This document shows positions 31,625 through 43,410 of a stretch of DNA of 64,000 nt, in pieces. This stretch comes from Anodontia alba (taxonomy: Eukaryota; Mollusca; Bivalvia; Lucinida; Lucinidae): the NCBI GenBank assembly GCA_964016985.1, contig OZ024821.1:131113323-131177322 (forward strand). Reading direction: 5' to 3'. The position numbers were made by a program, and so were the translations under genes. A model generated the notes under the pieces. The model did no database searches, was not told the origin of the DNA, and was given only the letters and a program-made list of their open reading frames with translations. Position 1 is the first letter of the stretch; each line of letters begins with the position of its first letter.

Positions 31625-32400
31625 ACGCCACCCGAGAACAGTGAATGTCCATATGTACCTGCGCCTATGCCGCTTGAGAACAATGACTGCCCATATGTGC
31701 CGGCGCATCCGCCCAGTCTGACCTTGATTTCACTATTGAGAAAAAATGTGCTGAAACGTGAGAACTGTTGCTATGCCTCAGCAGAACAGCGAATACCCAT
31801 ATGAGCCTGCGCGTCCATGCAGCCTGATCTTGAATTTGCTGTCTATTGAAAAAAAATGCTTCAAAACGTGAGATCGAGCTGCCCCTACGCCACTTGAGAA
31901 CAGTGAATGTCCATATGTGCCTATGCATCCGTGCAGCCTGATCTGGACTTGCTGTCTGCTGATAATTTCGATAATAAAACCTTATTTAATTAATATCAAA
32001 TTTGATTTCAAGCTGAATATATGTTGCCTTTGATATAGTAATCTGCCGCCGTAATTATAATTTAACAACTTGCATCACCTAATATTACTGAGCGACCGAT
32101 TAAGATTCAGGTCAGTCTGGGAATCCGCCCAGTCAAATCAGTCAGAATTGTCCGCCCAGTAGGTGGGTGAGGACCCAAGCATTCTTCATGCGTACCACGA
32201 AGATTCTGGTCACACTGCGTTGACACTTTTAATTGAATATTTGTCGCCTTTGATATGATAATCTCTCGCCGTAATTACAATTTTACATCTAAAATCACCG
32301 AACATCACTGAGCGACCAGTTAAGACTCAGATCAATCTGGACATCCGTCCAGTCTGATCAGATTCACAATTGCCCGCTGATAGGTCTGTCAAGTAGGTAT
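31625..32400. repeat. tandem GCAGCCTGATCTGGA repeat, right part, decaying
   Basis: 31625-31990 continues the array split by the inserted element. 32090-32400 holds two looser copies of a related unit (GACCGATTAAGATTCAGGTC, TCCGCCCAGTC). 32401-33180 shows no recognisable feature apart from a (CTTT)n run near 32680. Confidence 0.55.
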
Positions 32401-33456
32401 CCTTTAGGTATCCCCTTTGATTTTTTTTAACTTCTTTAAGGATTGACGAATGCCATTTGATTGTCTTATTATCAATGAAAGACTCTCAACTTCGTTATTG
32501 ACAGTAGTCCATTATTTTAACACCTCGCAAACAGCATTCACACGTGGCTAATATTTTAATTATCCTGCGGTAATTGTTATTTGAGGTGGCATGCGTTTTT
32601 CACACCTTTTCACCAGTGTTATGCACTCCTTTGTTTGTGGCAAGGGTTTAATCACTGAAGACGCGTCGATTATTTTTTTGCTTTCTTTCTTTCTTTCTTT
32701 CACAATATAGATTTTCATTTGTTGGAACAGTTCTGTGCTGAACTCATTGGAGCATTTTTAATTTATCAAAATTACAATTGTGTTAAATAATTGCCGGTCT
32801 AAATTAAAGCTACATGTTACAAGGGCATATATATATGATAATACCATTGTTGTTTTTTTTGTCAGATGGGAATTTGCAGGATTCAAATGTCCTGCTTTCC
32901 TGGAATAATCTTTAACATTCAGAGTACATTACCAGTGCACTGATTACTATGATGGAAGGAGAATGATTTCGGCTGCATATAAAAATGACGACTTTTTTCT
33001 TTTAAAAAAATCTAAACCTAATTCTTTTCTAACATCGAATTTACTACACATTTAGATAAACTTATCCATTGAAAGTCTAAATCTTACACCAAGTTGGTTA
33101 ATATCAGCCATACTATCAACTTCCTAAACGCACCTCTTGGTCTGCCTATCCACCCCTCCTAACCCATTTAATGACAAATGACATGCATCCGGGAGGGATA
33201 TTGCCCGTATACCGACATGCATAACTAATTCATCAATGCGTAATTTGGTATTTTGGTAAACATCATCATTTTACGCCATTTTACGCTTCTTTACGCCACT
33301 TTACGCCCCTTCGCGCCACTTTACGCAACTTTACGCTATTTTACTGTATTTAGGCACACCGCTCGGTTAGCGACACAATTTCCGTGTTGTCCTGGACTAC
33401 CTACACGGTGATCGTACCGATCTATTCGTCTCTCGAATCGAAGTTGTTGCAGTAGT

Positions 33457-33483
33457 TTTTTTTTTTTTTTTTTTTTTTTTTTT
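33457..33483. repeat. poly(T) tract
   Basis: 27 T; could be the tail of a minus-strand retroposon starting at 33484, but no body is recognisable. Confidence 0.8.
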
Positions 33484-33559
33484 GACAACCTAGAATCTGG
33501 CAAACAGACAGACGTAAAACTCATGCATTTTAGTAAGGGTTTCCTTATCTACAAACTCT

Positions 33560-33903
33560 ACCATTTGGGACATAAAACTAAGAACAATTTCTTGGATAAA
33601 GTCATTTCTCCAAAACAGACACCAGACAGTTGTTGTTGAAGGGAAACAATCTTCATCAGTACCTGTTATGTTAGGTGTCCCTTAAGCTCAGTCCTAGGGC
33701 CCTGTCTCATCTTGGCTTACATTAACGACTTATCTGACTACCTGAAAAGCAGAGCCCGTCTGTTTGCGGACGACGCCATTGTCTACTTAACCATAAACTC
33801 TCCTTCAGACCATGAAATTGTTCAAAACGATTTAAAGAAACTTAAGCATGGGGTATCAAACTGGTCAATGATTTCAGTTAGAGACTGTTTCCATCAAAGC
33901 TAA
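33560..33903 (+). pseudogene. LINE reverse transcriptase fragment (FADD box)
   Basis: Pieces VVVEGKQSSSVPVMLGVP, SSVLGPCLILAYINDLSDYL and RARLFADDAIVYL correspond to the RT palm region (GVPQGSVLGP, YINDL, F/YADD). A frame change and stop near 33680 and loss of both ends make it a fragment. The catalytic ADD is intact. Jockey/CR1-type by appearance; clade not resolved. Confidence 0.8.
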
Positions 33904-33998
33904 TGATACTCTAAAATCATAGAAAGAAATATTCAAACCAGAAAGTCAACCATAAAACTTGTCGTCGCCTTTTCTGGTTTTTAGACTGAAAATCAGAG

Positions 33999-36617
33999 GA
34001 TGTTATATATGTTCTCACTTGCAGCGAAGGAGGCTGAGGAATGCAGTACGTATGTTGGACAGACCAAACGGGCCCTTAAAACTAGGTTTAAGGAACATTT
34101 GTTTAAAATTAAACCTTTTCCGCTTGGATTTATTGATAATATTAACCATGAAGGAAATATTTCTTAAATGCCGAATTTCGATGTTTTTTCCCCTTTTAGA
34201 TATTAAAAAGACGTAACAAACGATCCCATGGTAAGCGCAAAAATGGGAATTTTAAACGAAAACATAAAACTGTTTTATCTCTTTTTGATTTAAATATTCT
34301 CTTAAATTTTGGACGTCATCAAATGCTTTCTAAACTAGCTTCATTGTCAATTTCTTCTTTACGTACAAGAGTTAGATGATAAGGCGAATAAATTTTATGA
34401 TAGAAAATATGATCTGTATGAAGCAGCTCTCCTTACTAGATGTTATACTCAACATGCTCTTCGTCCTTGTATTGATTCTGAAATTAACCACATTAGACAC
34501 TTCATCAAAATTCCATTCATTAATAAAAATATTGAAGTCATAGATTTACCTAGCATATTTCGAGATAACAATGTTTTATCAGTTATACCTTCATATTTCG
34601 AAAACACGGAATCTCCTATTATCTGTTACAAATATAACAAACCTATCCGTAAAACTATACTTAATTTCAATAAATTTGTTTCTGATCTTGATATTGAAAC
34701 TGGTTCCTCTGATTCTTATGATTGTAAAGATTCTAAATTTTGTTATCAACCTGCGGGTCATATTGTCACTGTTAACTTGAAGATTATAACTGATTCACGA
34801 ATCCGTTCAATTATTTCAAAAGGACCGAAATATAGATTCCGAGCCCACATTGATTTCAATAAATGTCGGGAAACAATTGCCAGTGCTTTATATGATTATT
34901 GTACGCGTTGGTGTAAACGAGAGCATGTTGAGTCTAATGCTTTAAACAATTGGAAATTAAAGATTTTTAAGATCATTGATGAACGTGTGTTATTTTACTC
35001 TAATAACCTTGATCTTCTCCCTCCTAAGCCTAAATTATCTTTTCGATATTTGAAACAAGGTATACAAGAATTTCATAGGAAATGTGAAGTATGTTTTGCT
35101 CCAGCTGATAAAGCTGCTAATAATGCTGTTGTTGTGTGATGACTTCATTATATCAATACTCTAATACAAGGAATTGGTAGTACCAAAACATATGAACGGA
35201 TTTCTACTGACGAGAGATCTATTGTTAATACCCATTCTATCGAAATTACTTTTAAGTTTGCAGTGAGTATTAAAGAAAAACAAAGACTTCCTACGTTATA
35301 TTGGTTACCGAAACTTCATAAACGACCTTATATAGCACGTTTCATTGCTAATTCTAGTTCATGTACGACTACTGTTTTGTCCAAACTGCTAACTTCATGC
35401 CTTACTGATGTTAAAAATCATTGGATTAGATACTATGATACTGTTTAAGAAAGGGACGGAATTAATTATTTTTGGTCAATTAAAAGTTCCAATGAAGTTC
35501 TCAATAAATTTAAATCTAAAAACTTTAAGGCCAATAAATTGACTACATATGATTTTTCTACACTGTATACTACGTTACCTCATCATCTTATAAAAGATGA
35601 ACGTATTAATTTAATTAACCGACCGTTTATTCTGGAGAATACCCAATATTTGGCTTGCAACGAAGAATGTGCTTTTTTCACTTCTGATATATACAATAAT
35701 AACAATTTATGGTCTTGTCAAAAAGTCTGTGATGCCCTTGTTTATCTTTTGGATAATATTTTATTAGGTTTTGAACTAAACTTTATAGGCAAACTATTGG
35801 TATTCCGATGGGAACTAATTGTGCTCCTCTTGTTGGAAATGTGTTTCTTTTTTGTGGGAGATTTCATGAAGTCTCTCTCACGGAAAAATCAGGCTGACAT
35901 TATTGAGGCTTTCAATACAACTTCAAGATACCTTGATGATTTATTAAATATTGACAATATTTACTTTGACCAAATGTATACCTTGCAGAACTCCAATTAA
36001 ACAGAACCAATTCTTCCGATACCGAGGCACCTTTTTTGGATTTAAATCTATGTATATCTAATGGTACAGTTTCCACCAAAATTTATGATAAACGGGACGA
36101 TTTTGATTTTGATATAGTCAATTTCCCTTTTCTGGATGGCGATGTCCCCCGGTGTATCTCATATGGAGTATACATATCTCAACTTATTAGATTCGCCAGA
36201 GCTTCTTCAAATCTTAATGACTTTAACTGCCGTAATAAAGCCCTTACTGCCAAACTTCTTAGGCAGGGCTATCGTTATTTTAAACATCGTAAATCGTTTT
36301 CGAAATTTTATCGCAGGCACAGTGCCAGGATAGAAAAATATAGCGTCAGTCTGAAAACACTTCTGCAACAAGGTACATCGGAACCAGAATTTTACGGTGA
36401 TCTAGTGTACAGATTTAGAAAAATTAAAGGAAAATCTAACTTTTCGGAGCAATTCAGAAAACTAATTAATCGTTGTAAAAGAATTGGCTATAACCGGGAT
36501 ATTATGCGGCAGACTGCATGCCTAGTTGTCAACCCAATCATTGTTGCTGGCTATGCTTCACTCTTTAATTGCACGACGGCGGTTCGGGCCTCAGACTCAA
36601 TGACGGCCTCTTCGTAA
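33999..36617 (+). pseudogene. Naiad-like Penelope element: GIY-YIG then reverse transcriptase, decayed
   Basis: Order on the strand: DVIYVLTC (GIY half, 33999), then after a frame change YVGQTKRALKTRFKEHLF (YIG half, 34051); a basic linker (34209-34376); SYDCKDSKFCYQPAGHIV (degenerate CxC-type linker, near 34720); a long finger region to LLPPKPKLSFRYLKQG and FAPADKAANN; LYWLPKLHKRP (35293); TTYDFSTLYTTLPH (motif A, 35539); IGIPMGTNCAPLV in another frame (about 35800); SRYLDDLL (catalytic DD, about 35925); and a C-terminal frame ending at TAA 36617. Breaks: frame changes near 34050, 34377, 35770, 35860 and 35985; TGA TGA at 35137-35142; TAA at 35446-35448. A nuclease N-terminal to the RT is diagnostic of Naiad-type elements rather than canonical Penelope. 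Confidence 0.8.
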
Positions 36618-37075
36618 AACTTTAACCAGAGGGTTGGGGCTTGACGATATGTCTTTGGCTTGGCCCGCCGTGGTTCAACTATTGGTTTTCATTTACTATG
36701 GCATACAGTAGAATTAGCCATGAGTACTTGTCTTTGTTTATTATAGTGATTAATTTGATTTTTAAGCTTTCGCTTTGATGCATTGACTGAGTTGGGAGCC
36801 TTTAAGCGAACCGAATTTTTATGTATTTCTGTATTAAGTGTAGCATCGGGACCCAAGGTGAAGTTGGCTAGCTATAAAAGTGTTTTACCCCCCCCCCCAC
36901 CCCGCCCCGCCCCCGGTGGTTTACTCAACTGACCGTTCTAAGGCGGTGTGTGAGTGTGTGTGTGTGTGGGGGGGGGGGGTGGGGAGGGCGGGAAGGGGGC
37001 GGCGGGGAAGGGTGGTGGTGGTGCTTGATACACTGGATAGATATACTGGACAGATTTTCCATTGTTACGAGGATG
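36618..37075. other. presumed 3' region of the Naiad-like element and C/G-rich simple repeats
   Basis: 36618-36880 is unassigned and probably the element's 3' UTR. 36888-36918 is C-rich and 36945-37025 is (TG)n followed by G runs. I see no SECIS element by eye. Confidence 0.5.
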
Positions 37076-37200
37076 ACAACTTTTGTGACTTCCTGACCAT
37101 CAAACCCCCCTCTGAAAAGGGACCTAAAACCACCAAATCCTTTCTGAAAACGGATCTACTCTAAAAGGAAAGAATTTGCTCCCTTTGGAGTACATCCTTT
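37076..37200. mobile_element. hairpin MITE, AAAGGAAAGAATTTGCTCCC family, left part
   Basis: GACAACTTTTGTGACTTC start and TCTACTCTAAAAGGAAAGAA arm match 53265-53400 and 55789-56075; the right arm is mostly lost. Confidence 0.55.
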
Positions 37201-37497
37201 TTAAGAATGCAAATGCATCCGTTACTCTTAACTGCATGGGTGTGGGAAGACCATTTTATCACCAAATAACTGTTTCAGTCTATTATTAAGTCGCGTAAGA
37301 AAGACGTGTTTGTGGTCACAAGTATCATACCGTTTTGGATCTCAGATGTTTTCCCGCTAGTCTTGTTTTGGCGCTGAAATTATTTGCGACAAGGAGGAGG
37401 TGTTCTTCGGACAAAGGGTAAATGATTATGTTAAGAATATTTGTACAAATCAAACACTTTGTCTAAACATATCAAATATGAACTACCTTTCCATTAA

Positions 37498-37498
<1 letters not shown>

Positions 37499-37532
<34 letters not shown>
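37499..37532. repeat. poly(A) tract, about 33 nt
   Basis: Uninterrupted A run. The flanks 37201-37498 and 37533-38300 show nothing identifiable. Confidence 0.85.
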
Positions 37533-37535
<3 letters not shown>

Positions 37536-38302
37536 AGGAAACTTTTCTGTTCGTCCGCAAAATGAATTATAAAATCGAGACGGCTAAAATTGCATTCAGT
37601 GGCCTGTCGCTTTATAATCTTGAAATCGATTATTTTTCACCTTAATAGCTGTTATTCCAGATTATTGATATTTATTTTTCCAAACTTTTAAATGCAGTGA
37701 ACTTAGCATTTTGTAGTTGGTCGTTTAAACAAAGTACAAATGTTGATCTTCTCGCGGAGGTGTGTGTCACGTCCCTGTTTTATCTTGAATATATTTTTAT
37801 ATGTACATAGTATAAAAAGAAGTTTGTTTTGATTTTTATTAACCAGGTTAGATTATTGCATTTGTAACTGGAGCGCTGATTATGATGACTGTTTTACTTT
37901 TTAAGAGAGTAGGTACACTTCAACTTTCAAGTTACGGTATTACGGTAATCATGAGATATGTATGCTAGGGGTGTATTTGATTATTTACGTCTATATACTT
38001 GAACGGTTACCAGAACATTGTATATTCCGAGTGAACCTAGGTTCGTTGATCAATATCTTCACTGTTCTGGGATTGATTTTGTCTCAAGGCTATCTTTTGA
38101 ATGGGGAGACAATTTTCTTTCGTAATTTTGCAGTTTTGTAGCGTTCCGAGAGAGAAATGTTTTTTGCTTCGCAGTTTGAGCAGTTGCTGTGTAAGATTTT
38201 GCACCATTCGGACAATCGAACAGGTTATTTTAAATCTTGACTATCACGGTATTCTTGTGAATATTATTTTTAGATCTTGAAAATCACGGGTTTCTTGTGG
38301 AC

Positions 38303-38434
38303 ACGTGCTCAAAACGTGCCACATTACTATAAAAGTTCCCCGGTTTAATAGAACTGTACACACTACAATATTTTTCATTTGAAGACTTATGTTATGATGT
38401 TGAGCTGTATCTCGGGGATCTGACCATGGTAAGT
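38303..38434 (+). promoter_or_regulatory. candidate core promoter and first exon
   Basis: CACGTG at 38303-38308, TATAAAAG at 38329-38336, a plausible start about 30 bp later, and an ATG at 38426-38428 directly followed by the donor GTAAGT (ACCATG|GTAAGT). This is the usual spacing for a TATA promoter and a short 5' exon. No downstream exon could be recognised, so it may be chance. Confidence 0.35.
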
Positions 38435-38579
38435 CAATAATTTATTTAATTTTATTCTTGCAATATTCTTGCTCGTCTTTACCGCAGCTAAGATTCGAGT
38501 AGATAAACTTATTGCTTTTAAGCATCTACTACGTTGCGATTCATATATCGTTCGTACTTAATAGCCCCGGCATGATATG

Positions 38580-38850
38580 TAGATCTTAATCAAACTGTGC
38601 ATTATGTGCAATTCAGTAGACTGTGATCAGGTGTGCAAGCCGTGTATGTAGACCCTGATCAAAAGTGCAAACCACAACCATTATGTCAACCCTGATCAGA
38701 TGTGTACACTTTGGTTATATGTGTAGACCCTGATCAGACGAATAAGCTGTGTCGGGTGTGTAGACCCCAACCAGATAGAAATTGAATTTGGTCGATTCTA
38801 TAGATCCTGGTCAGTCAGGTGAGTCTGATCGGTTATGTAGATACTGATCA
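38580..38850 (+). repeat. direct array of TGTAGACCCTGATCAG half-motifs
   Basis: Six to eight copies of GTAGACCCTGATCA(G) or variants, 30-50 bp apart and all in one orientation, without the mirrored arms seen in the hairpin MITEs. Confidence 0.6.
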
Positions 38851-40287
38851 GAATGCATACGTAAATATTCTTACTAGAGTAGAGAGATAAATGGATCAGA
38901 GCAATGATAGCACTAGCATATTTTAACATAACATATTCTGATCTGACATGTATATAATTTTACCTTTATGATTACCAGACATATACGCTTGAATGTACGA
39001 CACAGTTAGGCGTTATGTTAACTGCACACACATTCAGTAATTAACACATTTGTGTTTGTGTGTATTTGAAATACTTACAAAATTGTATTTGTATGTATTT
39101 GTAATACTTTACACAGATGACAGGTGTGATGATTACCTAGACACATATACAGACTTTTTTTTTTATTTGATTATACGCAAGTCTGTTTTCTCGAATATTG
39201 TACTGTAAAATGGCTCAAGCAGCAAGGAGTCATGTTTGAGGCTATGACGATGACATGTTGATATTGTACCCAATGATTACGTGGGGACGATGTGTGATCG
39301 TGTAATCATTGTGGTTTAATGGCAGTTATAATTTATTGTAGCCTTTAGCGTTCTAAAGGGATTCTTACAGTGGAAGACGCATGGGTTCTTCCTGTAAGAA
39401 TGTGTAATCGTCGAGATGCCATTCCTCCGATTAATGTAGAATCTGGTGTGTTAGTCAGATATGTCCTGACTGTGTGTCTGCCTATGTTGGATATATGTGC
39501 AATATATGTCATTAACTGTGGTTTTAGGATCTGATTTTGCTTTATAATAATCAATTGCAACGGACTTGTTGAATTCCAACATTTGGCGTACACATTCTGT
39601 ATATCTAGTGGAAATAAGGCAATATCTAGTAATGTTTGATATCGAGATTTCTAGGACATGATACTTATTTTCAGGTCCCGTATATGTATTTGTTTTCGTC
39701 ACTGTGTTTGTATCCTGTTATCTTCGTCATTCTATAACCATGATTTGACATCTACATCTTTCCGGGAAGTTGTATCCAAAGTTGTATCCAATCAATTACA
39801 AGTTGTACCCGGTAGATGACATGGAGTATACATCCGTTTACATCACCAGTGACTGATAAGTTATGTCATTGTTTTCAATTTTATCCACATGGTGAAAATT
39901 ATGAAGTTGCCAGCATCTTCCAGAAATATCTCGGACATTCAATTTATGAAATTTTGAAGATTGCTTTATAGTTTTTTTTTCTTAACTTTCTAAATACATG
40001 TTTGTTTTTATTTATAAAGTGTTGTGTTTATCCTCTGATTGCTTGTGATCGCGTCTAGTCCATCGTCACCGGCCCAACGCTCGTCCGTTTAAGTGACAGT
40101 GAGTTATACTGCCCTCGGCGTACTTACTGTTTTTGCTATTCTAACCGCGGATTACATTTGCAGAAAATGCTAATAATGACATCGGCTGTTTTTTGTTAGA
40201 TGCTAATGCTGTCCTCGGAGCTGCAGAATGCCGTTGTTGTCAAAGACTTTTTAGATAACAACTGTCTGTCAAAAAGCGTGTTGTATG
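38851..40287. other. unassigned sequence
   Basis: No domain or known repeat seen. A plus-strand open stretch (about 39339-39525, including VEDAWVLPVRMCNRRDAIPP) lacks a start codon and splice support, and I do not call it a gene. Confidence 0.3.
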
Positions 40288-41175
40288 CTCACCTGAACAC
40301 GAAGTGCTCACTCATGGTGAGAAATTGTGATCGGTCAATGTCCATCGTGCGTCGTGCGGTGTCAACAATTTGCTTTAAATGACATCTCCTCCTACATCCC
40401 TGAACCAAATGACTCGGTAGGCAGCATCGGGGCGACCTGTAGATCAAAAATAGCTAAATTCGGTCCGATCGGAAATTCAAGATTGCAGTCACGGTCGCCA
40501 ATTTTAAAATCTATTTTTAACTTCTCCTGAACCGATAGGCCATTTGACTCGAAACCTGGTAGGAAGGAAGTATTGGGGTGACTTGTAGATCAAAAATAGC
40601 TAAAATCGTTCCGGTCGGAAATTTAAGATGGCCGCGAGCCACATTAAAAATCTATTTTCAACTTTTTCTCATGAACCTATAGGCCAATTGACTCGTAACT
40701 TGGTAGGAAGTATTGGAAGGACATGAAGATCAAACAGCTAAAATTGTTTCAATCGTAAATACAAGATGGCCGCCACGACGTCCATCTTGAAAATCTATTT
40801 TGAGCTTCTTCTCCTGAACTAAAAGGCCAATTGACTCGAAACTTGGTAGGAAGTATCGGGGCGACTTGTAGATCATAACAGCTAAAATTATTTTGATCAG
40901 AAGTCCAAGATGGCTGCCATCTTGCAAATCTATTTTGAACTTCTACTCCAGAAACAACAGAGCAAATGACTGGAAACTTGGTAAGAAGTATTGGGGTGAT
41001 TTGTAAAACAAAAGTAGCTAAAATCGATCCGATCAAAAATCCAGGATGGCTGCCACAGCCGCCATCTGGAAAATCTATTTCGAACTTCTTCTCTTGAACC
41101 GAAATGCCAGTCGACTCGAAACTTGTCTGGTACTAAGGTGAGCGATACAGGGCCATCTTGGCCTTCTTGTATGAT
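40288..41175. repeat. capped array, GCTCACCTGAAC type, GACTCGAAACTTGGTAGGAA units
   Basis: Left cap GCTCACCTGAACACGAAGTG; right cap AGGTGAGCGATACAGGGCC (inverted). About five units of 135-145 bp with TAGATCAAAAATAGCTAAA, AAGATGGCCGCCA and ATCTATTTTGAACTTCT. The caps match those of the array at 25058-25930 although the units do not. Confidence 0.8.
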
Positions 41176-41182
41176 GATTACC

Positions 41183-41366
41183 AGCTAACCGATACCGTGT
41201 GCAGCTGATCGTTCATAAGCAATGATTCTGATTTTCCTTCCTTCGTTTTCTTGAATCACCTGTCCCCACTTGGTGACTAAAAATGCGCGTTTGAAGGCTC
41301 CCAAACCGCTGCGGTCTCTTTTCTCATAGCTTTGCTCAAATGTGAAAATAAACTTTAATTACCAGG
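41183..41366 (-). other. short unidentified open frame
   Basis: A stop-to-stop frame of about 56 codons (FEQSYEKRDRSGLGAFKRAF, then VTKWGQVIQENEGRKIRIIA) with protein-like composition. It has no start codon and no domain I recognise. It could be an exon fragment, an element fragment or noise. Confidence 0.25.
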
Positions 41367-41369
41367 CTA

Positions 41370-41500
41370 GATTAGAATCAGACTTACACTATATTAAAAT
41401 CTTACGAACCGAATAGAAACCGGTAGCTATTCAGATTAGAATCAGACTTACACTATATTAAAATCTTACGAACCGAATAGAAACCGGCAGCTATTCAGAT
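41370..41500. repeat. 65-bp tandem duplication
   Basis: ATTAGAATCAGACTTACACT...AAACCGG(T/C)AGCTATTCAG is present twice in a row with one difference seen. Confidence 0.8.
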
Positions 41501-42394
41501 TTGGCCGCGGCGCGCTACCCCGTAGTTTTTCGTATTTTTTTATTTTTATTTCATTTATTCATTTTTTTTTTCAGAATGAGCACCAAATTCAGCCCAGAAA
41601 CGCTTAAGATGTAGCATGTGTAGACGGTTTAAATGCAGGTTTTCATGTGAGAAAATGTTTGTAAAAAGATGAAAATCCTCATAAGACATGTTTTACGTAT
41701 AGTGTGCACTTTTTTCGCGTGATTCTTGAACGGCTTTCGCGTGATTCTTGAACGGCCTTCGTATATTTGCTAGTACGTGTGTGATTACACGTGTGCGCGC
41801 GCGTGTGTGTGCGTGCATGCGTGTGTTGCATAGTCCCGAAACACTAGTGCCAGTTTACAGTCTGCATGCAAAAATTGAAAACAATCGAATAGGGGAGTCC
41901 GGGGTATACTGGTACATGCAGGGCATGCTGGGCATGTCGGTCAATAGTGTTTTCATCAAACCACAAATTCTTGGAAGTCATGAAAGATCTAAACTTAAAA
42001 AGTGGCGTGGATGTTCAGTATGTTAACGTTATTGAATGATTTAGATTATTCATTAAAAGTACAACACTGAGGACAAGAAAACCTCCCACAGAACGCCGAG
42101 GACTGGTTCAATATAAACAATGTTGCATCCGAAAACCAGATTTGCATCCGCGGTACAGATTCGCATCTAAATCACGATAGAAGCAGTTTTGGTAGCTCTA
42201 ACAGGTACAATTCAAAAGAATATAACAAGTTAAGTCCGTTTTCAGTCTGACACTGGTTCTGATCACATGGTTTCTTAATATATAACGTGTTTAATAAAGC
42301 CTTGCGTCGCGGTCAAAAAAGCAAAACTCCGAGGCTTGCTATAACATTTCTTTACCTGCCTTCGCGGTTATGACTAAAATCAGGAGAAGAGGCA

Positions 42395-42564
42395 GTGTCC
42401 AACCCCCCCCCCCCAAAAAAAAAAACAACAAACTAATGTTATTGATAAGGCGGGGGGGGGGGGGGGAACTATTGGATAAACTCACGTACTCACGTACTGA
42501 ACCACCCTCCAAAGGAGCTAGTCCATTCTCCACCATGGGAACCCCCCCCACCCCCCCCCCCCCC

Positions 42565-42598
<34 letters not shown>

Positions 42599-42828
42599 AA
42601 TGTTATTGATAAGGCTAGCGTTAGTAATAACAATTCCAGTCTGCTTTCGCATGTGATACAGACACGTACTGAACCACCCTCCAAAGGAGCTAGTCCATTC
42701 TCCACCATGGTAATTCGACGATACTATAGTTGACCCCAAAAGGGTCATCAAACTATTGGATAAACTCACGTACTCACGTACTGAACCACCCTCCAAAGGA
42801 GCTAGTCCATTCTCCACCATGGGAAACC

Positions 42829-42860
<32 letters not shown>

Positions 42861-43290
42861 AAAAAAACTAATGTTATTGATAAGGCTAGCGTTAGTAATA
42901 ACAATTCCAGTCTGCTTTCGCATGTGAAACAGACACGTACTGAACCACCCTCCAAAGGAGCTAGTCCATTCTCCACCATGGTAATTCGACGATACTATAG
43001 TTGACCCCAAAAGGGTCATCAAACTATTGGATAAACTCACGTACTCACGTACTGAACCACCCTCCAAAGGAGCTAGTCCATTCTCCACCATGGGAACCCC
43101 CCCCCCTCCCCCAAAAACTAATGTTATTGATAAGGCTAGCGTTAGTAATAACAATTCCAGTCTGCTTTCGCACGTGAAACAGACACGTACTGAACCACCC
43201 TCCAAAGGAGCTAGTCCGTTCTCCACCATGGTAATTCGACGATACTATAGTTGACCCCAAAAGGGTCATCAAACTATTGGATAAACTCAA
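42395..43290. repeat. tandem array with variable C(n)A(n) tracts
   Basis: Units of about 240-290 bp: ACGTACTGAACCACCCTCCA, AAGGAGCTAGTCCATTCTCC, ACCATGG, C(n)A(n), AACTAATGTTATTGATAAGG, then the GAACCACCCTCC segment again, ATTCGACGATACTATAGTTG. Tracts at 42403-42425, 42542-42597, 42827-42868 and 43097-43117 differ in length. Large minus-strand frames here are repeat read-through with Gly and Phe runs. Confidence 0.85.
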
Positions 43291-43410
43291 TTTTACACTG
43301 CAATGGAATGCATAGGGAAAGTTGTGTCCAAAAGCAATCTCAGTAACTACTGTGCCTATTTTGAAATATGACACAAATGTTGAATATGACTTGTTGCATT
43401 GTGTAATAAA

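Larger units (their letters stand above)
29056..33360. mobile_element. 4.3-kb block with GGTGTGCC ends and GTAAAG iterations
   Basis: The left end GGTGTGCCTAAATACAGTAA and the right end (its complement, finishing at 33360) match. Both continue as irregular 10-12-mers of the (G)GCGTAAAGTGGC type: 29075-29170 on the left and 33265-33345 (TTTACGCC) on the right, plus an internal block at 29715-29765. No convincing target duplication or ORF. It contains a capped array, a GATCTG-type tandem repeat and the CCCAGCAA element. Confidence 0.7.

Noticed and set aside
34020..34050. In-frame TGA at 34035 as a selenocysteine in the GIY-YIG Cys position
   Set aside because: The frame breaks a few codons later and an alternative frame supplies a Cys next to YVGQT, so the position cannot be aligned safely.
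42518..43229. Two overlapping frames of about 150 codons with Gly and Phe runs
   Set aside because: They are read-through of the C(n)A(n) tandem array; the runs are the homopolymer tracts.
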